A DNA stretch of 40,157 nucleotides from the NCBI GenBank assembly GCA_002387565.1, contig DGJT01000028.1, positions 1-40,157 on the forward strand. Reading direction: 5' to 3'. The DNA is from Akkermansiaceae bacterium UBA4589 (lineage in GTDB: Bacteria > Verrucomicrobiota > Verrucomicrobiia > Verrucomicrobiales > Akkermansiaceae). The notes under the pieces were generated by a model. It ran no database searches. It had not been told where the DNA came from and saw nothing but the letters and a program-made list of their open reading frames with translations. Made by a program: the position numbers and the translations under genes. Positions 1-7,273 of the stretch are shown piece after piece. Each line of letters begins with the position of its first letter. The stretch's first letter is position 1.

Positions 1-171
1 CTCGATAGCTTGGCAAGCGAACTTGGAACTGAGCAAGTCTGATAATAGCTCTTCTATAGATTCCGCTATGAGTAACGGGCTTAACCAACGTGTTAACACG
101 GGTTCTTGATCAACGTAGTCTGCTAGGGAGTCTTTGATTTCTGCCCAAATTGTCTCTTTATTAATACTCAT
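1..171 (-). CDS. cysE: Serine O-acetyltransferase, N-terminal part (runs off the window)
   Basis: The minus strand reads from an ATG at 171 to the window edge, giving 57 codons with no stop. The product resembles the N-terminal helical domain of serine acetyltransferases: IWAEIK near residue 8, then a conserved Glu-Pro (EPVL, residues 23-26) and a LLSDLLSSKF segment like the family's 'ALSYMLANKL' region. CysE transfers acetyl from acetyl-CoA to serine to make O-acetylserine, the committed step of cysteine synthesis. The catalytic left-handed beta-helix domain lies outside the window, so only the N-terminal match supports the call. It is divergent from an Rrf2-type regulator. No Shine-Dalgarno sequence precedes the ATG. 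Confidence 0.72.
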   Translation of the reverse strand, partial: MSINKETIWAEIKDSLADYVDQEPVLTRWLSPLLIAESIEELLSDLLSSKFACQAIE

Positions 172-275
172 CTGACCATCAACCTAAAATATATCTTAAA
201 AAATGCAAGAGTTTAGGTCTCATCACAGCACAAAAAATTAACCAAACCCTGCTTATCTTTATATACCTTACAAAG

Positions 276-298
276 TTAGTAACGTATAATCTTGCTAA
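276..298. promoter_or_regulatory. Candidate Rrf2 operator around a -10 box
   Basis: TATAAT (285-290) sits at the centre of an imperfect inverted repeat, TTAGTAA (276-282) and TTGCTAA (292-298), one mismatch in seven. The -10 is about 35 nt upstream of the Rrf2 gene at 328, and I see no good -35 at 17 bp. A palindrome over the -10 in a regulator/target divergent region fits autorepression. This is inference; no Rrf2 site consensus was compared. Confidence 0.4.
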
Positions 299-327
299 TA
301 TGAAATTTTTATCCTAAATACTATTTC

Positions 328-744
328 ATGTTTAAGATTTCTCAGAAGCTAGATTATACTTGCCGAGTGCTGATTCAGTTGCAACGTGCTCATAAACAAG
401 GTGCTTTAATGAGTGCAGATGATATAGCTAAAAAAGAGCTCGTCCCTACTGCTTTTCTTGGACAAATCTTGCACGAATTACGTAAGCAAAATATGATTCA
501 AAGTAGGCGTGGTAAAGATGGTGGTTATAAGATCAATGACAGCTTAGCCTCTATTACGGTATTGGATGTCGCTCAGGCTTTAGGCTGCGTGCAACCCTAC
601 TTAGCTCCTGAAAATACCGGTGTTTCTAGTTCTATCACGCAAGCTATTTGGGCGGATTTAGAAAAAGATTGGCAATCTAAATTAGCTGCCATCACTATCG
701 AACAACTGAGCGAAAGCGGGGATACACCTCTGTATTATATTTAA
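328..744 (+). CDS. Rrf2 family transcriptional regulator
   Basis: This 138-residue protein has the Rrf2 layout. An N-terminal winged helix-turn-helix (roughly residues 5-70) begins with FKISQKLDYTCRVL and ends in the wing RRGKDGGYKI (residues 60-69), typical of the family. It is followed by a dimerisation helix (VLDVAQAL) and a divergent C-terminus. It has only two cysteines (C12 and C87), so it lacks the three-Cys cluster of IscR/NsrR and probably does not bind an Fe-S cluster. That makes it more like CymR, the cysteine-metabolism repressor. Its divergent position next to cysE fits this role, but the target is inferred from position only. The ATG at 328 has no Shine-Dalgarno sequence. Confidence 0.85.
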   Translation: MFKISQKLDYTCRVLIQLQRAHKQGALMSADDIAKKELVPTAFLGQILHELRKQNMIQSRRGKDGGYKINDSLASITVLDVAQALGCVQPYLAPENTGVSSSITQAIWADLEKDWQSKLAAITIEQLSESGDTPLYYI

Positions 745-804
745 AAATTTTAATTTAACTCTGAGTTAGACTGCAATTTCTGTTATAAATTTACAGATTA
801 ATTC

Positions 805-832
805 TTGACAATATTAAAAAATAACTTAGATT
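805..832 (+). promoter_or_regulatory. Promoter of rpmG-rpsR
   Basis: TTGACA (805-810) is a perfect -35 box. A 16-bp spacer separates it from TAGATT (827-832) as the -10. A start near 840 would leave a leader of about 30 nt before rpmG at 872. Confidence 0.6.
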
Positions 833-871
833 CTCCTTCCATTTACTTTTTAAGTTCCCACAAATTTCATT

Positions 872-1045
872 ATGCCTAGAGATATCATCATCCTTGAATG
901 CACCGAAGCGAGAGCCTTGGGCAAACCTGTTTCACGTTACATGAGCACTAGAAACAAAAAAAGCCTTTTGACACCTGGTCGTTTAGAGAAAGTTAAATTC
1001 AACCCTTCTCTTAACCGCAGAACTCTCCACCGTGAGCTTAAGTAA
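872..1045 (+). CDS. rpmG: 50S ribosomal protein bL33
   Basis: This 57-codon gene encodes a product starting MPRDIIILECTEAR and ending TLHRELK. Both ends, and the RYMSTRNKK and PGRLEKVKFNPSLNRRTLHRE blocks, match bL33. bL33 is a small 50S protein near the E site. The protein has one cysteine (C10) and no CxxC pairs, so it is the zinc-free (C-minus) form. It lies 22 bp upstream of rpsR and shares its promoter. The ATG follows an AT-rich leader with no Shine-Dalgarno sequence. The gene is short enough to be missed by length-filtered gene finders. Confidence 0.93.
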   Translation: MPRDIIILECTEARALGKPVSRYMSTRNKKSLLTPGRLEKVKFNPSLNRRTLHRELK

Positions 1046-1067
1046 TTAATTTTTAAACTATTTTATT

Positions 1068-1310
1068 ATGTCAGAACCAAAAACAATCGAAAGACGTATT
1101 GCTCTTCGTGTACACAACCGTAAGTCACCTAGACGTCGTATCAACTTACCTGCTGAGCAAATCGTTTATACAAATCCAGAATTCTTAGCTCAGTTTACTA
1201 CTCCTACAGGTCGTATCCTTCCTCGTAACGTGACTCGTGTATCTGCTAAAGTTCACCGTCAAATCACTAGAGAAATCAAAAGAGCAAGAGCAGTTAACTT
1301 ACTTAAATAA
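1068..1310 (+). CDS. rpsR: 30S ribosomal protein bS18
   Basis: The 80-residue basic protein carries the bS18 core: TNPEFLAQFTTPTGRILPRNVT (residues 35-56), then the conserved basic helix HRQITREIKRAR. bS18 pairs with bS6 on the platform of the small subunit. Many bacteria place rpsR beside rpsF and rplI; here it follows rpmG and is followed by a terminator, so the bS6 gene is elsewhere. The N-terminus (MSEPKTIERRIALRVHNRK) is divergent, as is common for this protein. Confidence 0.94.
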   Translation: MSEPKTIERRIALRVHNRKSPRRRINLPAEQIVYTNPEFLAQFTTPTGRILPRNVTRVSAKVHRQITREIKRARAVNLLK

Positions 1311-1335
1311 AGTATATTCTACTTTGTTTTTGCAC

Positions 1336-1371
1336 AAAATATAGCAAGCTTCTGGCTTGCTATTTTGTTTT
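1336..1371 (+). terminator. Intrinsic terminator after rpsR
   Basis: The 9-bp perfect stem ATAGCAAGC (1341-1349) / GCTTGCTAT (1355-1363) has a 5-nt loop and is followed by TTTGTTTT. The folE2 start at 1378 lies just after the T run, so folE2 needs its own start of transcription or read-through. Confidence 0.8.
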
Positions 1372-1377
1372 AGAATC

Positions 1378-2166
1378 ATGGAAAAATCTCTAAAAGACAT
1401 ACAAAGCCTACAAGATCATCGTGGCATTGCTCTCGATAAAGTAGGTATCAGAAGCCTGCGCTCACCTATTACATTCTGTAATGAGGGACAAGAAGTCAGC
1501 AGTGTGGCTACTTGGACAATGACGGTATCTCTCTCCGAAGAGTACAAGGGCACTCACATGAGTCGCTTCGTCGAAACGCTCAAGACTAACTACACTTTTG
1601 ATATTGCAGGCTTACTCAACTTTCCTCAATTACTCCTTGAAAAAATTGGAGGAGATAAGGCTTATATTAAAACTGAGTTTCCTTATTTCAGAGAAAAAAC
1701 CTCACCTGTCAGTGGTCAAAAGAGTTTGCTTGATTATGATCTAAGTTTTGAAATCGAAGCTTCTGAGAACGCGACTGATTCAATCCTAAATATCCATGTA
1801 CCTATTACTACTCTCTGTCCTTGTTCTAAGGAAATTAGTGAGTACGGTGCACATAACCAACGTGGGTTCATCCGCCTTGCTGTAAGATTCGAGAATATAC
1901 TCAATCTCAACATGGATCAATTCATCAGTGAGCTCGAAGAACTCGGTAGCGCTCAGCTCTACAGTCTACTCAAGCGTGTTGATGAAAAATTTGTCACAGA
2001 GCAAGCTTACAACAACCCAGGTTTTGTTGAAGATGTCATTCGCGAAGTAGCTAACTACCTCAACAAAAATAATAAGATTGTTTGGTACCGTGTTGAAATC
2101 GAAAACGAGGAATCTATTCACACACATAATGCCTACGCTCTGATTGAAAAAGACAAGCGTTCATAG
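1378..2166 (+). CDS. folE2: GTP cyclohydrolase I, FolE2 type
   Basis: FolE2 converts GTP to 7,8-dihydroneopterin triphosphate, the first step of folate (and queuosine) synthesis, using various metals instead of the zinc needed by FolE. The 262-residue protein starts MEKSLKDIQSLQDHRG and contains the family's VGIRSLRSPI block. The catalytic cysteine region is VPITTLCPCSKEIS, followed by YGAHNQRG. Near the end is ENEESIHTHNAYALIEK, the conserved HxH-type C-terminal block. An in-frame ATG seven codons upstream (1357) lies inside the rpsR terminator stem, so 1378 is chosen. It is convergent with rnhB across a shared terminator. Confidence 0.93.
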   Translation: MEKSLKDIQSLQDHRGIALDKVGIRSLRSPITFCNEGQEVSSVATWTMTVSLSEEYKGTHMSRFVETLKTNYTFDIAGLLNFPQLLLEKIGGDKAYIKTEFPYFREKTSPVSGQKSLLDYDLSFEIEASENATDSILNIHVPITTLCPCSKEISEYGAHNQRGFIRLAVRFENILNLNMDQFISELEELGSAQLYSLLKRVDEKFVTEQAYNNPGFVEDVIREVANYLNKNNKIVWYRVEIENEESIHTHNAYALIEKDKRS

Positions 2167-2190
2167 CCTTAATAATTGAGCTATTAAAAC

Positions 2191-2226
2191 AAAAAAGCCA
2201 CTCTGAAAATCAGAGTGGCTTTTTTT
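2191..2226. terminator. Bidirectional terminator between folE2 and rnhB
   Basis: A perfect 15-bp hairpin has arms at 2191-2205 and 2211-2225, core GCCACTCTG/CAGAGTGGC. It is flanked by an A run on the left and a T run on the right, so it can end transcription from both convergent genes. Confidence 0.9.
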
Positions 2227-2252
2227 ATAAGTTTTATTCTTTTAAATAAATT

Positions 2253-2921
2253 TTATAACTTAGCGTTTATATTAGCTACTGGAGCAAAACTCCTGCGATG
2301 TAGGGGGCATACTCCGTGATTTGCTAAAGCTGTCATATGAATTTTAGTACCATAACCTTTATGCTTATCAAAAGCGTATTCTGGATATTCCTTGGCAGCT
2401 GTATACATGATCTCGTCACGCTTCACTTTAGCTAGAATACTGGCTGCTGCAATACTCAAGCTCTTACTATCTCCCTTGACTATTCCTTGATGTTTTTTAG
2501 TGAAATTTTTTACAGGACGACCATCAATTAAATATTCAACAGTTAGTATTCCTTCATCCTTTAACTGCTGAGTGACCGCTTGCGCACATTGATTCATGCC
2601 TAATGTCGTCGCCTCCAAAATATTCACCTCATCAATTACAGGTGGATCTATCACTGCAACTGACCAATACAGCTGAGTATCTGCGATGATTTTCTCATAT
2701 AAGGCATCTCGTTTTTTCTCGGATAGCTTCTTAGAATCATTGAGTACTTGCACCCATTCAACCTCTAAGTAGCTCTCAAATAAATGTGGAGGGAAGCTGA
2801 GTGCCGCAACCACTACAGGACCTGCTAATGGGCCTCTACCTGCCTCATCAATGCCAATAGACCACTGCTGATGCTTTAACCAAGCCTCTTGCTCATAGTC
2901 AAAGGTTGGCTGAGTCATCAC
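2253..2921 (-). CDS. rnhB: Ribonuclease HII
   Basis: RNase HII cuts the RNA strand of RNA-DNA hybrids and removes single ribonucleotides from DNA. The 222-residue protein has the signature GIDEAGRGPLAGP, with acidic residues D25 and E26, and a third catalytic Asp in LIDGRP (D133). NDSKKLSEKKRDALY (61-75) and SIAAASILAKVKRD are also family blocks. Two adjacent ATGs (2921 and 2918) are equally good starts. It lies 6 bp downstream of accA and is very likely cotranscribed with it. Confidence 0.95.
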   Translation of the reverse strand: MMTQPTFDYEQEAWLKHQQWSIGIDEAGRGPLAGPVVVAALSFPPHLFESYLEVEWVQVLNDSKKLSEKKRDALYEKIIADTQLYWSVAVIDPPVIDEVNILEATTLGMNQCAQAVTQQLKDEGILTVEYLIDGRPVKNFTKKHQGIVKGDSKSLSIAAASILAKVKRDEIMYTAAKEYPEYAFDKHKGYGTKIHMTALANHGVCPLHRRSFAPVANINAKL

Positions 2922-2927
2922 AAGTAA

Positions 2928-3884
2928 CTATGAAATAGTAGCGCCGAACTTTCTGTACTTCTCATAGCGATTATTGAGAAGTGTATCTATATCCAATGCT
3001 GACAACTCATCTAACTCAGCAATAATAGCTTGCTTGAGTGATTCTGCAGCTGATTTTGGATCTTGGTGAGCCCCACCAAGTGGCTCTGCAATACTTTTGT
3101 CAATGAGTTCAAATTTCTGCAAATCTTTACCGGTAATTTTCATCGCTTCGGCAGCTTCTGGCGCATGCTGACGGTGCTTCCATAAAATAGCAGCACAACC
3201 CTCTGGGCTAATCACTGAATAGTAAGCATTTTCAAACATTAACACCTTATCAGCCACACCAATACCTAGAGCTCCTCCTGAACCACCTTCGCCTAAAACA
3301 ACAGCTACGATAGGTACCTTGAGTTGACTCATCTCACCTAAATTGTAAGCAATGGCTTCGGCAATATTGCGCTCTTCAGCACCAATACCAGGAAAAGCAC
3401 CTGGAGTATCAATTAGACTAATCACTGGTAAATTAAATTTTTCAGCGAGCTTCATCAGACGCAACGCTTTGCGGTAACCCTCTGGATGAGCACTACCAAA
3501 GTTACGTTTGATGCTCTCTTTGGTATCTCTACCTTTTTGATGCCCAATCACCACACAACGATAATCACCCAAAGTCACAAAACCACCCGGCATAGAAGCA
3601 TCATCTCCAATATGACGATCACCATGCACCTCAAGGAAATCATCACACATATGCTCGACATAATCTAACATGAAAGGTCTGAGTGGGTGACGTGCAATCT
3701 GCACACGCTGCCATGAAGTAAGGTTCTCAAAAACCTCAGTTCTCATAGTCTTAATCTTAGCCTCCATATTCTTGATTTCTTCGCTGAAATCTAATTCTTG
3801 GCTATTTCCTTTTTCCTTCAAAGAAGCAAGTTGTTCTTCAAGGGCTGCAATGGGTTTTTCAAATTCTAAAACTGTGGAACTCAT
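2928..3884 (-). CDS. accA: Acetyl-CoA carboxylase carboxyltransferase subunit alpha
   Basis: AccA and AccD form the carboxyltransferase that moves CO2 from biotin to acetyl-CoA, giving malonyl-CoA for fatty-acid synthesis. The 318-residue product matches the family length (319 in E. coli). It has an N-terminal helical region with a KPIAALEEQLASLKE coiled stretch, then the crotonase-fold core with GHQKGRDTKE, LIDTPGAFPGIGAEERNIAEAI, GEGGSGGALGIGVAD and SVISPEGCAAILWK. The frame stays open upstream to 3974, but those 30 residues are not AccA-like and run into the tRNA-Leu promoter. The ATG at 3884 (MSSTVLEFEKPI) is therefore the start. It is the first gene of accA-rnhB. Confidence 0.95.
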   Translation of the reverse strand: MSSTVLEFEKPIAALEEQLASLKEKGNSQELDFSEEIKNMEAKIKTMRTEVFENLTSWQRVQIARHPLRPFMLDYVEHMCDDFLEVHGDRHIGDDASMPGGFVTLGDYRCVVIGHQKGRDTKESIKRNFGSAHPEGYRKALRLMKLAEKFNLPVISLIDTPGAFPGIGAEERNIAEAIAYNLGEMSQLKVPIVAVVLGEGGSGGALGIGVADKVLMFENAYYSVISPEGCAAILWKHRQHAPEAAEAMKITGKDLQKFELIDKSIAEPLGGAHQDPKSAAESLKQAIIAELDELSALDIDTLLNNRYEKYRKFGATIS

Positions 3885-3932
3885 GCTAGGTTTTCTAAAG
3901 CAAAAACTTCTAAAATAAAAGCAAAAAAAAAC

Positions 3933-3961
3933 TTGTATCCTCCATAAAAGTTGGCTAATAC
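3933..3961 (+). promoter_or_regulatory. Promoter of tRNA-Leu
   Basis: TTGTAT (3933-3938), a 17-bp spacer and TAATAC (3956-3961) lie 13 bp before the mature tRNA 5' end. Confidence 0.55.
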
Positions 3962-3974
3962 TTTGCCTCCACAC

Positions 3975-4062
<88 letters not shown>

Positions 4063-4100
4063 TATAAAAAAGCACTCTCTTTTAGAGATTGTCTTTTTTT

Positions 4101-4247
4101 GTGTAGAGGGGATGCGAGAACTAGTTTGATTTCAATCAAACTATTCGACTACAGATGCATAGGTTATATCTAATAACCGGAGCATCAAAAACCTGATGGC
4201 AGCGCCATCCTTACTTGTAGAGGGTGATAACAAAGTTATCAGCATAA
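4101..4247 (+). other. Hairpin array between two copies of the tRNA-Leu 3' end
   Basis: No coding sequence is seen here. Four perfect hairpins follow one another: TAGTTTGAT/ATCAAACTA (4122-4130 and 4135-4143), GGTTAT/ATAACC (4162-4167 and 4173-4178), GATGGC/GCCATC (4195-4200 and 4204-4209) and TGATAAC/GTTATCA (4225-4231 and 4235-4241). The left edge GTGTAGAGGGGAT (4101-4113) can pair imperfectly with ATCCCCCTCTGCGCAC at 4247-4262, closing the whole region. It may be a structured RNA or a hairpin-rich mobile repeat. The function is unknown. Confidence 0.6.
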
Positions 4248-4270
4248 TCCCCCTCTGCGCACCATATAAA
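4248..4270 (+). repeat. 23-bp direct repeat, copy 2 (orphan tRNA-Leu 3' end)
   Basis: This is a perfect copy of 4046-4068, including the acceptor strand and CCA, but with no tRNA body upstream. Each copy is followed by a hairpin, a T run and a related sequence ending CGAGAAC (near 4115-4121 and 4313-4319), so the duplicated unit is about 200 bp. Confidence 0.88.
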
Positions 4271-4301
4271 GCTCATCATTTTTTAATGGTGAGCTTTTTT
4301 G
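4270..4301 (+). terminator. Intrinsic terminator downstream of the tRNA-Leu region
   Basis: The 11-bp stem AGCTCATCATT (4270-4280) / AATGGTGAGCT (4285-4295) includes one wobble, has loop TTTT and is followed by a T run. A weaker hairpin with a T7 run at about 4066-4100 sits at the matching place after copy 1. Confidence 0.8.
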
Positions 4302-4410
4302 TGCCTAGGGGGAACGAGAACGTGGCGCGCAGTGTTGTCAAAGTTACATGAGCACAGAGAAAGAGCTGTAAAATAAGTATTTTTAACAGGTATTTTTTTA
4401 TATAAACCTG

Positions 4411-4485
4411 TGGTAGCCCTATCAGGACTCGAACCTGAAATGACGGAATCAAAATCCGTTGTGTTACCAATTACACCATAGGGCT
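4411..4485 (-). tRNA. tRNA-Gln, anticodon TTG
   Basis: The minus strand gives a 75-nt cloverleaf. The 7-bp acceptor stem is AGCCCTA/TAGGGCT, the discriminator is A, and CCA is encoded. The anticodon stem ACGGA/TCCGT closes the loop TTTTGAT, so the anticodon is TTG (reads CAA). The T arm contains GGTTCGAGTCC. The weak A1-U72 pair fits glutaminyl-tRNA identity. Confidence 0.94.
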
Positions 4486-4596
4486 TTTTAGTTTCTAAAG
4501 TCTGCTGGACTTTGGAGGGCTCATGATTAACCTTTTTTATTTTTTGAATCAAGACCTTTTTAAGAAAAAGTGAGCTTCTGTGATTTAGTAGCCCAG

Positions 4597-5247
4597 TTAG
4601 AAATTTGGTCTTGATTTAAAGGTGAGCCATTCTTGAGTATTTGGGTGATAAAAGCTGAGTTCGCAGGCGTGTAATTTCATCTGCCCTGCTTGTGTTCCAT
4701 TGCCATAAAATGGGTCTCCAACAATAGGTATGCCTAAGCCTTTTTCATGGTAGGCATGCAGTCGCAGTTGGTGGGTGCGGCCTGTGACTGGCTCAAAGAA
4801 TATTCTAGTATAATCGCCTTCTATCGCTATTTTTTTCCAATGAGTGATACCTATCTTGCCCTGCTCTGGATCATATATCTGAATAGGGCGATTATCTACA
4901 TCTAATCTAAAGGGCAGCTCTATAGTGCCGCTCTGCTCATCTGTGAGCTTGTCTAACCTACCCTCTAGTAAGGCTTCGTAATATTTCTTGGTCTGCCTCT
5001 CTTGGAATTGGATGGATAGATGCCGTTGCGCATGAGCGGTGAGTGCTACGACCATGAGGCCTGAGGTGTCCATGTCTAGGCGGTGCACTACGGGTATATC
5101 TATACAGTCGGGGAAGAGTTGTTGAACTCGGTGGGTGACGCTGTCAATCTTGTCTGCTCCACGCCCTGGAACTGAGAGTAACCCACTAGGCTTGTTGATC
5201 ACGACAAAGTCGGCATCCTGATGTATGACGTCGAGTAAAGGCTCCAT
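4597..5247 (-). CDS. rluA: RluA family pseudouridine synthase
   Basis: The protein isomerises uridine to pseudouridine in 23S rRNA and/or tRNA. At 216 residues it is close to E. coli RluA (219), and its start MEPLLDVIHQDADFVVINKPSGLLSVPGR is RluA-like. The catalytic motif HRLDMDTSG holds the nucleophilic Asp (D58 from this start). GRTHQLRLH and GDPFYG further down are also family motifs. It has no S4 domain, which separates it from RluC/RluD. A TTG at 5256 directly after the mutL stop is in frame, but the ATG at 5247 is preferred. It is the second gene of mutL-rluA. The exact RNA target is inferred. Confidence 0.88.
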   Translation of the reverse strand: MEPLLDVIHQDADFVVINKPSGLLSVPGRGADKIDSVTHRVQQLFPDCIDIPVVHRLDMDTSGLMVVALTAHAQRHLSIQFQERQTKKYYEALLEGRLDKLTDEQSGTIELPFRLDVDNRPIQIYDPEQGKIGITHWKKIAIEGDYTRIFFEPVTGRTHQLRLHAYHEKGLGIPIVGDPFYGNGTQAGQMKLHACELSFYHPNTQEWLTFKSRPNF

Positions 5248-5256
5248 GAAATTCAA

Positions 5257-7128
5257 TTAACCTTGGAAAAAGCGTTCTAAATCTTGCGGTCTGAACGTCT
5301 TCCAAATGAGCTTACCCGTTGGGCTTTGATAAGGTTGCGCTGTTTGGAGTAGGCGCTCAATAAATGACTGACTTTGGCTGAATTCTAATTTCCAACCGTG
5401 GGTGGCTACTTTGGTCATTTTGAGGCAGAATTCTTGCCATGGTACTTGCTGGGTGTGCTGTTTGCTCTGCCACTGAGATAGGTTGTTGAGCATTTGCAAG
5501 AATAACTCGTGGGCATGACTCAGACTAAAGCACATAGGAACAGCACATAGCTGAACTGTTTGCACCCCAAAAGATTCAATCTCAAACCCTGCTTGCTCAA
5601 AGCTGGTTTGGTTTTCTTGCCATAGTGCTTTATCCTCGACTGATAATTCTATGAGTTCAGGTAAGAGTAATTGCTGTGATGGCAGTTCTGTTTGTTGAGC
5701 TTCTTGTGGCATAAGCTGCTCATAGATGATGCGTTCTTGAGCAAATTTAGCATGAATGACGGATAAGGACTGTTGATTCTGCACAAGTAGATACTGGTTA
5801 TCTAACAAGGCCAAGGGGGTGAATCCTTGCTCAGCACTATCCTGCTCAGTGACATTGAATAATTCTTTAAAATTATCCTGTGAACTACTGTGCTTAAGCT
5901 CTCCTAAAGCTTGTGTATCAATAGCTGGAGCAGGCACCTCTTGTTGTGATAAATCCTGATTGGAGTTATAGCTAATGGGTGGGTTTTCAGCTAGTTGAGG
6001 CGGAGAAGGAAAAGGAGAAGGGGTTAACTGAACTGGAGTTGAATCCTCTGCCACTCTCTCTACCACTCTATAACCATCAGGGTTGAGCTCTGTGGTTGGA
6101 GCTTGTGCGGCATGTTGCTCTATTTGCCATTGTTGCCAAGCTTGGCTCAAAGCTCTGAGTACAAAACTGCGGACTTGAGCTTCATTCGAAAAGCGGATTT
6201 CTTTTTTGGCGGGATGGACATTCACATCCACTTGATTGGGCTTAATGGTGAGGTAAATCCATGCTAGAGGGAATTGTCGTCTCCATTCAACTGAATCAAG
6301 GGCATCACGTAGCACGTAGCTGAGCATAGCATTTTCCACGGGACGTGCATTGACAAAAAATTGCTGCTGCTTACGGGTTTTTGTGGCAAAAGACGGTGGA
6401 AGGAATGCCGCTTGCAAGCTTATTTCTGCATCACTATCTGTCTGCTCTAAACTAATGAGAGATTCAGCTAGTAATCCACCTATGGATTGAGCGATTCGCT
6501 CTTGGTATTTAGTCACCGCTGGCCAATCAAAAATCAACTTGCCATCGCGTTTAAAAATAAAATGTACATATGGTGCTGACAGGGCTAACTGGCGTAGTAT
6601 TTTATCTACTTGTCCGCTTTCAGCTCCTTGACTCTTGAGGAATTTGCGACGAGCGGGCACATTGTAAAACAAATCTTTGACCTCTATGATCGTTCCCTGA
6701 GGTATCATAGCTGGGCTTTCTTTGACGAGTTCTCCGCCCTCAATAATAAGTTCATGGCCTAGCTCATCTTGCTGTTTCTCTTGGTCTTTGGATGCCAGCT
6801 TAAATCTTGAAACACTCAGCATGCTAGGTAATGCTTCACCTCTAAAACCACGGGTTTGGATATCATGTAAGTCCTCTACCTCTGCAATTTTACTCGTGGC
6901 GTGACGCTGAATACTCATATGCATATCATCTGCACTCATGCCGCTACCATTATCAGACACCCTGATAAGAGATTGACCACCTTGGTGTAAGACGACCTCA
7001 ATTTTGGTAGCCCCTGCGTCCAAGGCGTTGTCAACAAGCTCACGCACCACACTAGCAGGTCTTTCGACGACCTCTCCAGCGGCGACTTGTGATGCGAGTA
7101 TATCGCTGAGAACTTGAATTTTTGACAT
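5257..7128 (-). CDS. mutL: DNA mismatch repair protein MutL
   Basis: MutL links MutS mismatch recognition to strand removal. The 623-residue protein has the GHKL ATPase signature: RELVDNALDAG (E30, N34), DNGSGM (59-64), RHATSKI (75-81), GFRGEAL (94-100) and the GTIIEVKDLFYNVPARRKFLK block, followed by the transducer domain with NVHPAKKEIRF. A Pro/Gln/Ser-rich linker covers roughly 350-430, then the C-terminal dimerisation domain. The endonuclease motif DQHA(x)2E is degenerate: residues 457-470 read VIHAKFAQERIIYE, without the Asp. The usual CPHGRP zinc motif reads SPTGKL (602-607). The latent nuclease is therefore probably lost. The rluA reading frame follows directly. Confidence 0.94.
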   Translation of the reverse strand: MSKIQVLSDILASQVAAGEVVERPASVVRELVDNALDAGATKIEVVLHQGGQSLIRVSDNGSGMSADDMHMSIQRHATSKIAEVEDLHDIQTRGFRGEALPSMLSVSRFKLASKDQEKQQDELGHELIIEGGELVKESPAMIPQGTIIEVKDLFYNVPARRKFLKSQGAESGQVDKILRQLALSAPYVHFIFKRDGKLIFDWPAVTKYQERIAQSIGGLLAESLISLEQTDSDAEISLQAAFLPPSFATKTRKQQQFFVNARPVENAMLSYVLRDALDSVEWRRQFPLAWIYLTIKPNQVDVNVHPAKKEIRFSNEAQVRSFVLRALSQAWQQWQIEQHAAQAPTTELNPDGYRVVERVAEDSTPVQLTPSPFPSPPQLAENPPISYNSNQDLSQQEVPAPAIDTQALGELKHSSSQDNFKELFNVTEQDSAEQGFTPLALLDNQYLLVQNQQSLSVIHAKFAQERIIYEQLMPQEAQQTELPSQQLLLPELIELSVEDKALWQENQTSFEQAGFEIESFGVQTVQLCAVPMCFSLSHAHELFLQMLNNLSQWQSKQHTQQVPWQEFCLKMTKVATHGWKLEFSQSQSFIERLLQTAQPYQSPTGKLIWKTFRPQDLERFFQG

Positions 7129-7273
7129 CTATTTTAAAGTAATAAAGCTTTGCAAAATCACTTTATAATTTAGATGCCTCACAAGTAAATCTCAACTTTC
7201 ACTTTTATTTCGTTGAACCAAGTTTTTGTAACTTAATTCGATAATTATATACACCTATGTGTCTATGCGCCTA

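Noticed and set aside
1357..1377. Earlier ATG for FolE2
   Set aside because: It falls in the stem of the rpsR terminator and adds residues absent from the family.
3885..3974. N-terminal extension of AccA by 30 residues
   Set aside because: The extension is Cys/Phe-rich, unlike AccA, and overlaps the divergent tRNA-Leu promoter.
4101..4264. tmRNA or second tRNA-Leu pseudogene
   Set aside because: There is no T-loop TTCGA, D-arm or tag peptide frame; only the 3' acceptor strand and CCA are shared.
4283..4552. Open frames on the minus strand across 4276-4552
   Set aside because: They run through the tRNA-Gln gene and the tRNA-Leu terminator; the products have no protein-like pattern.
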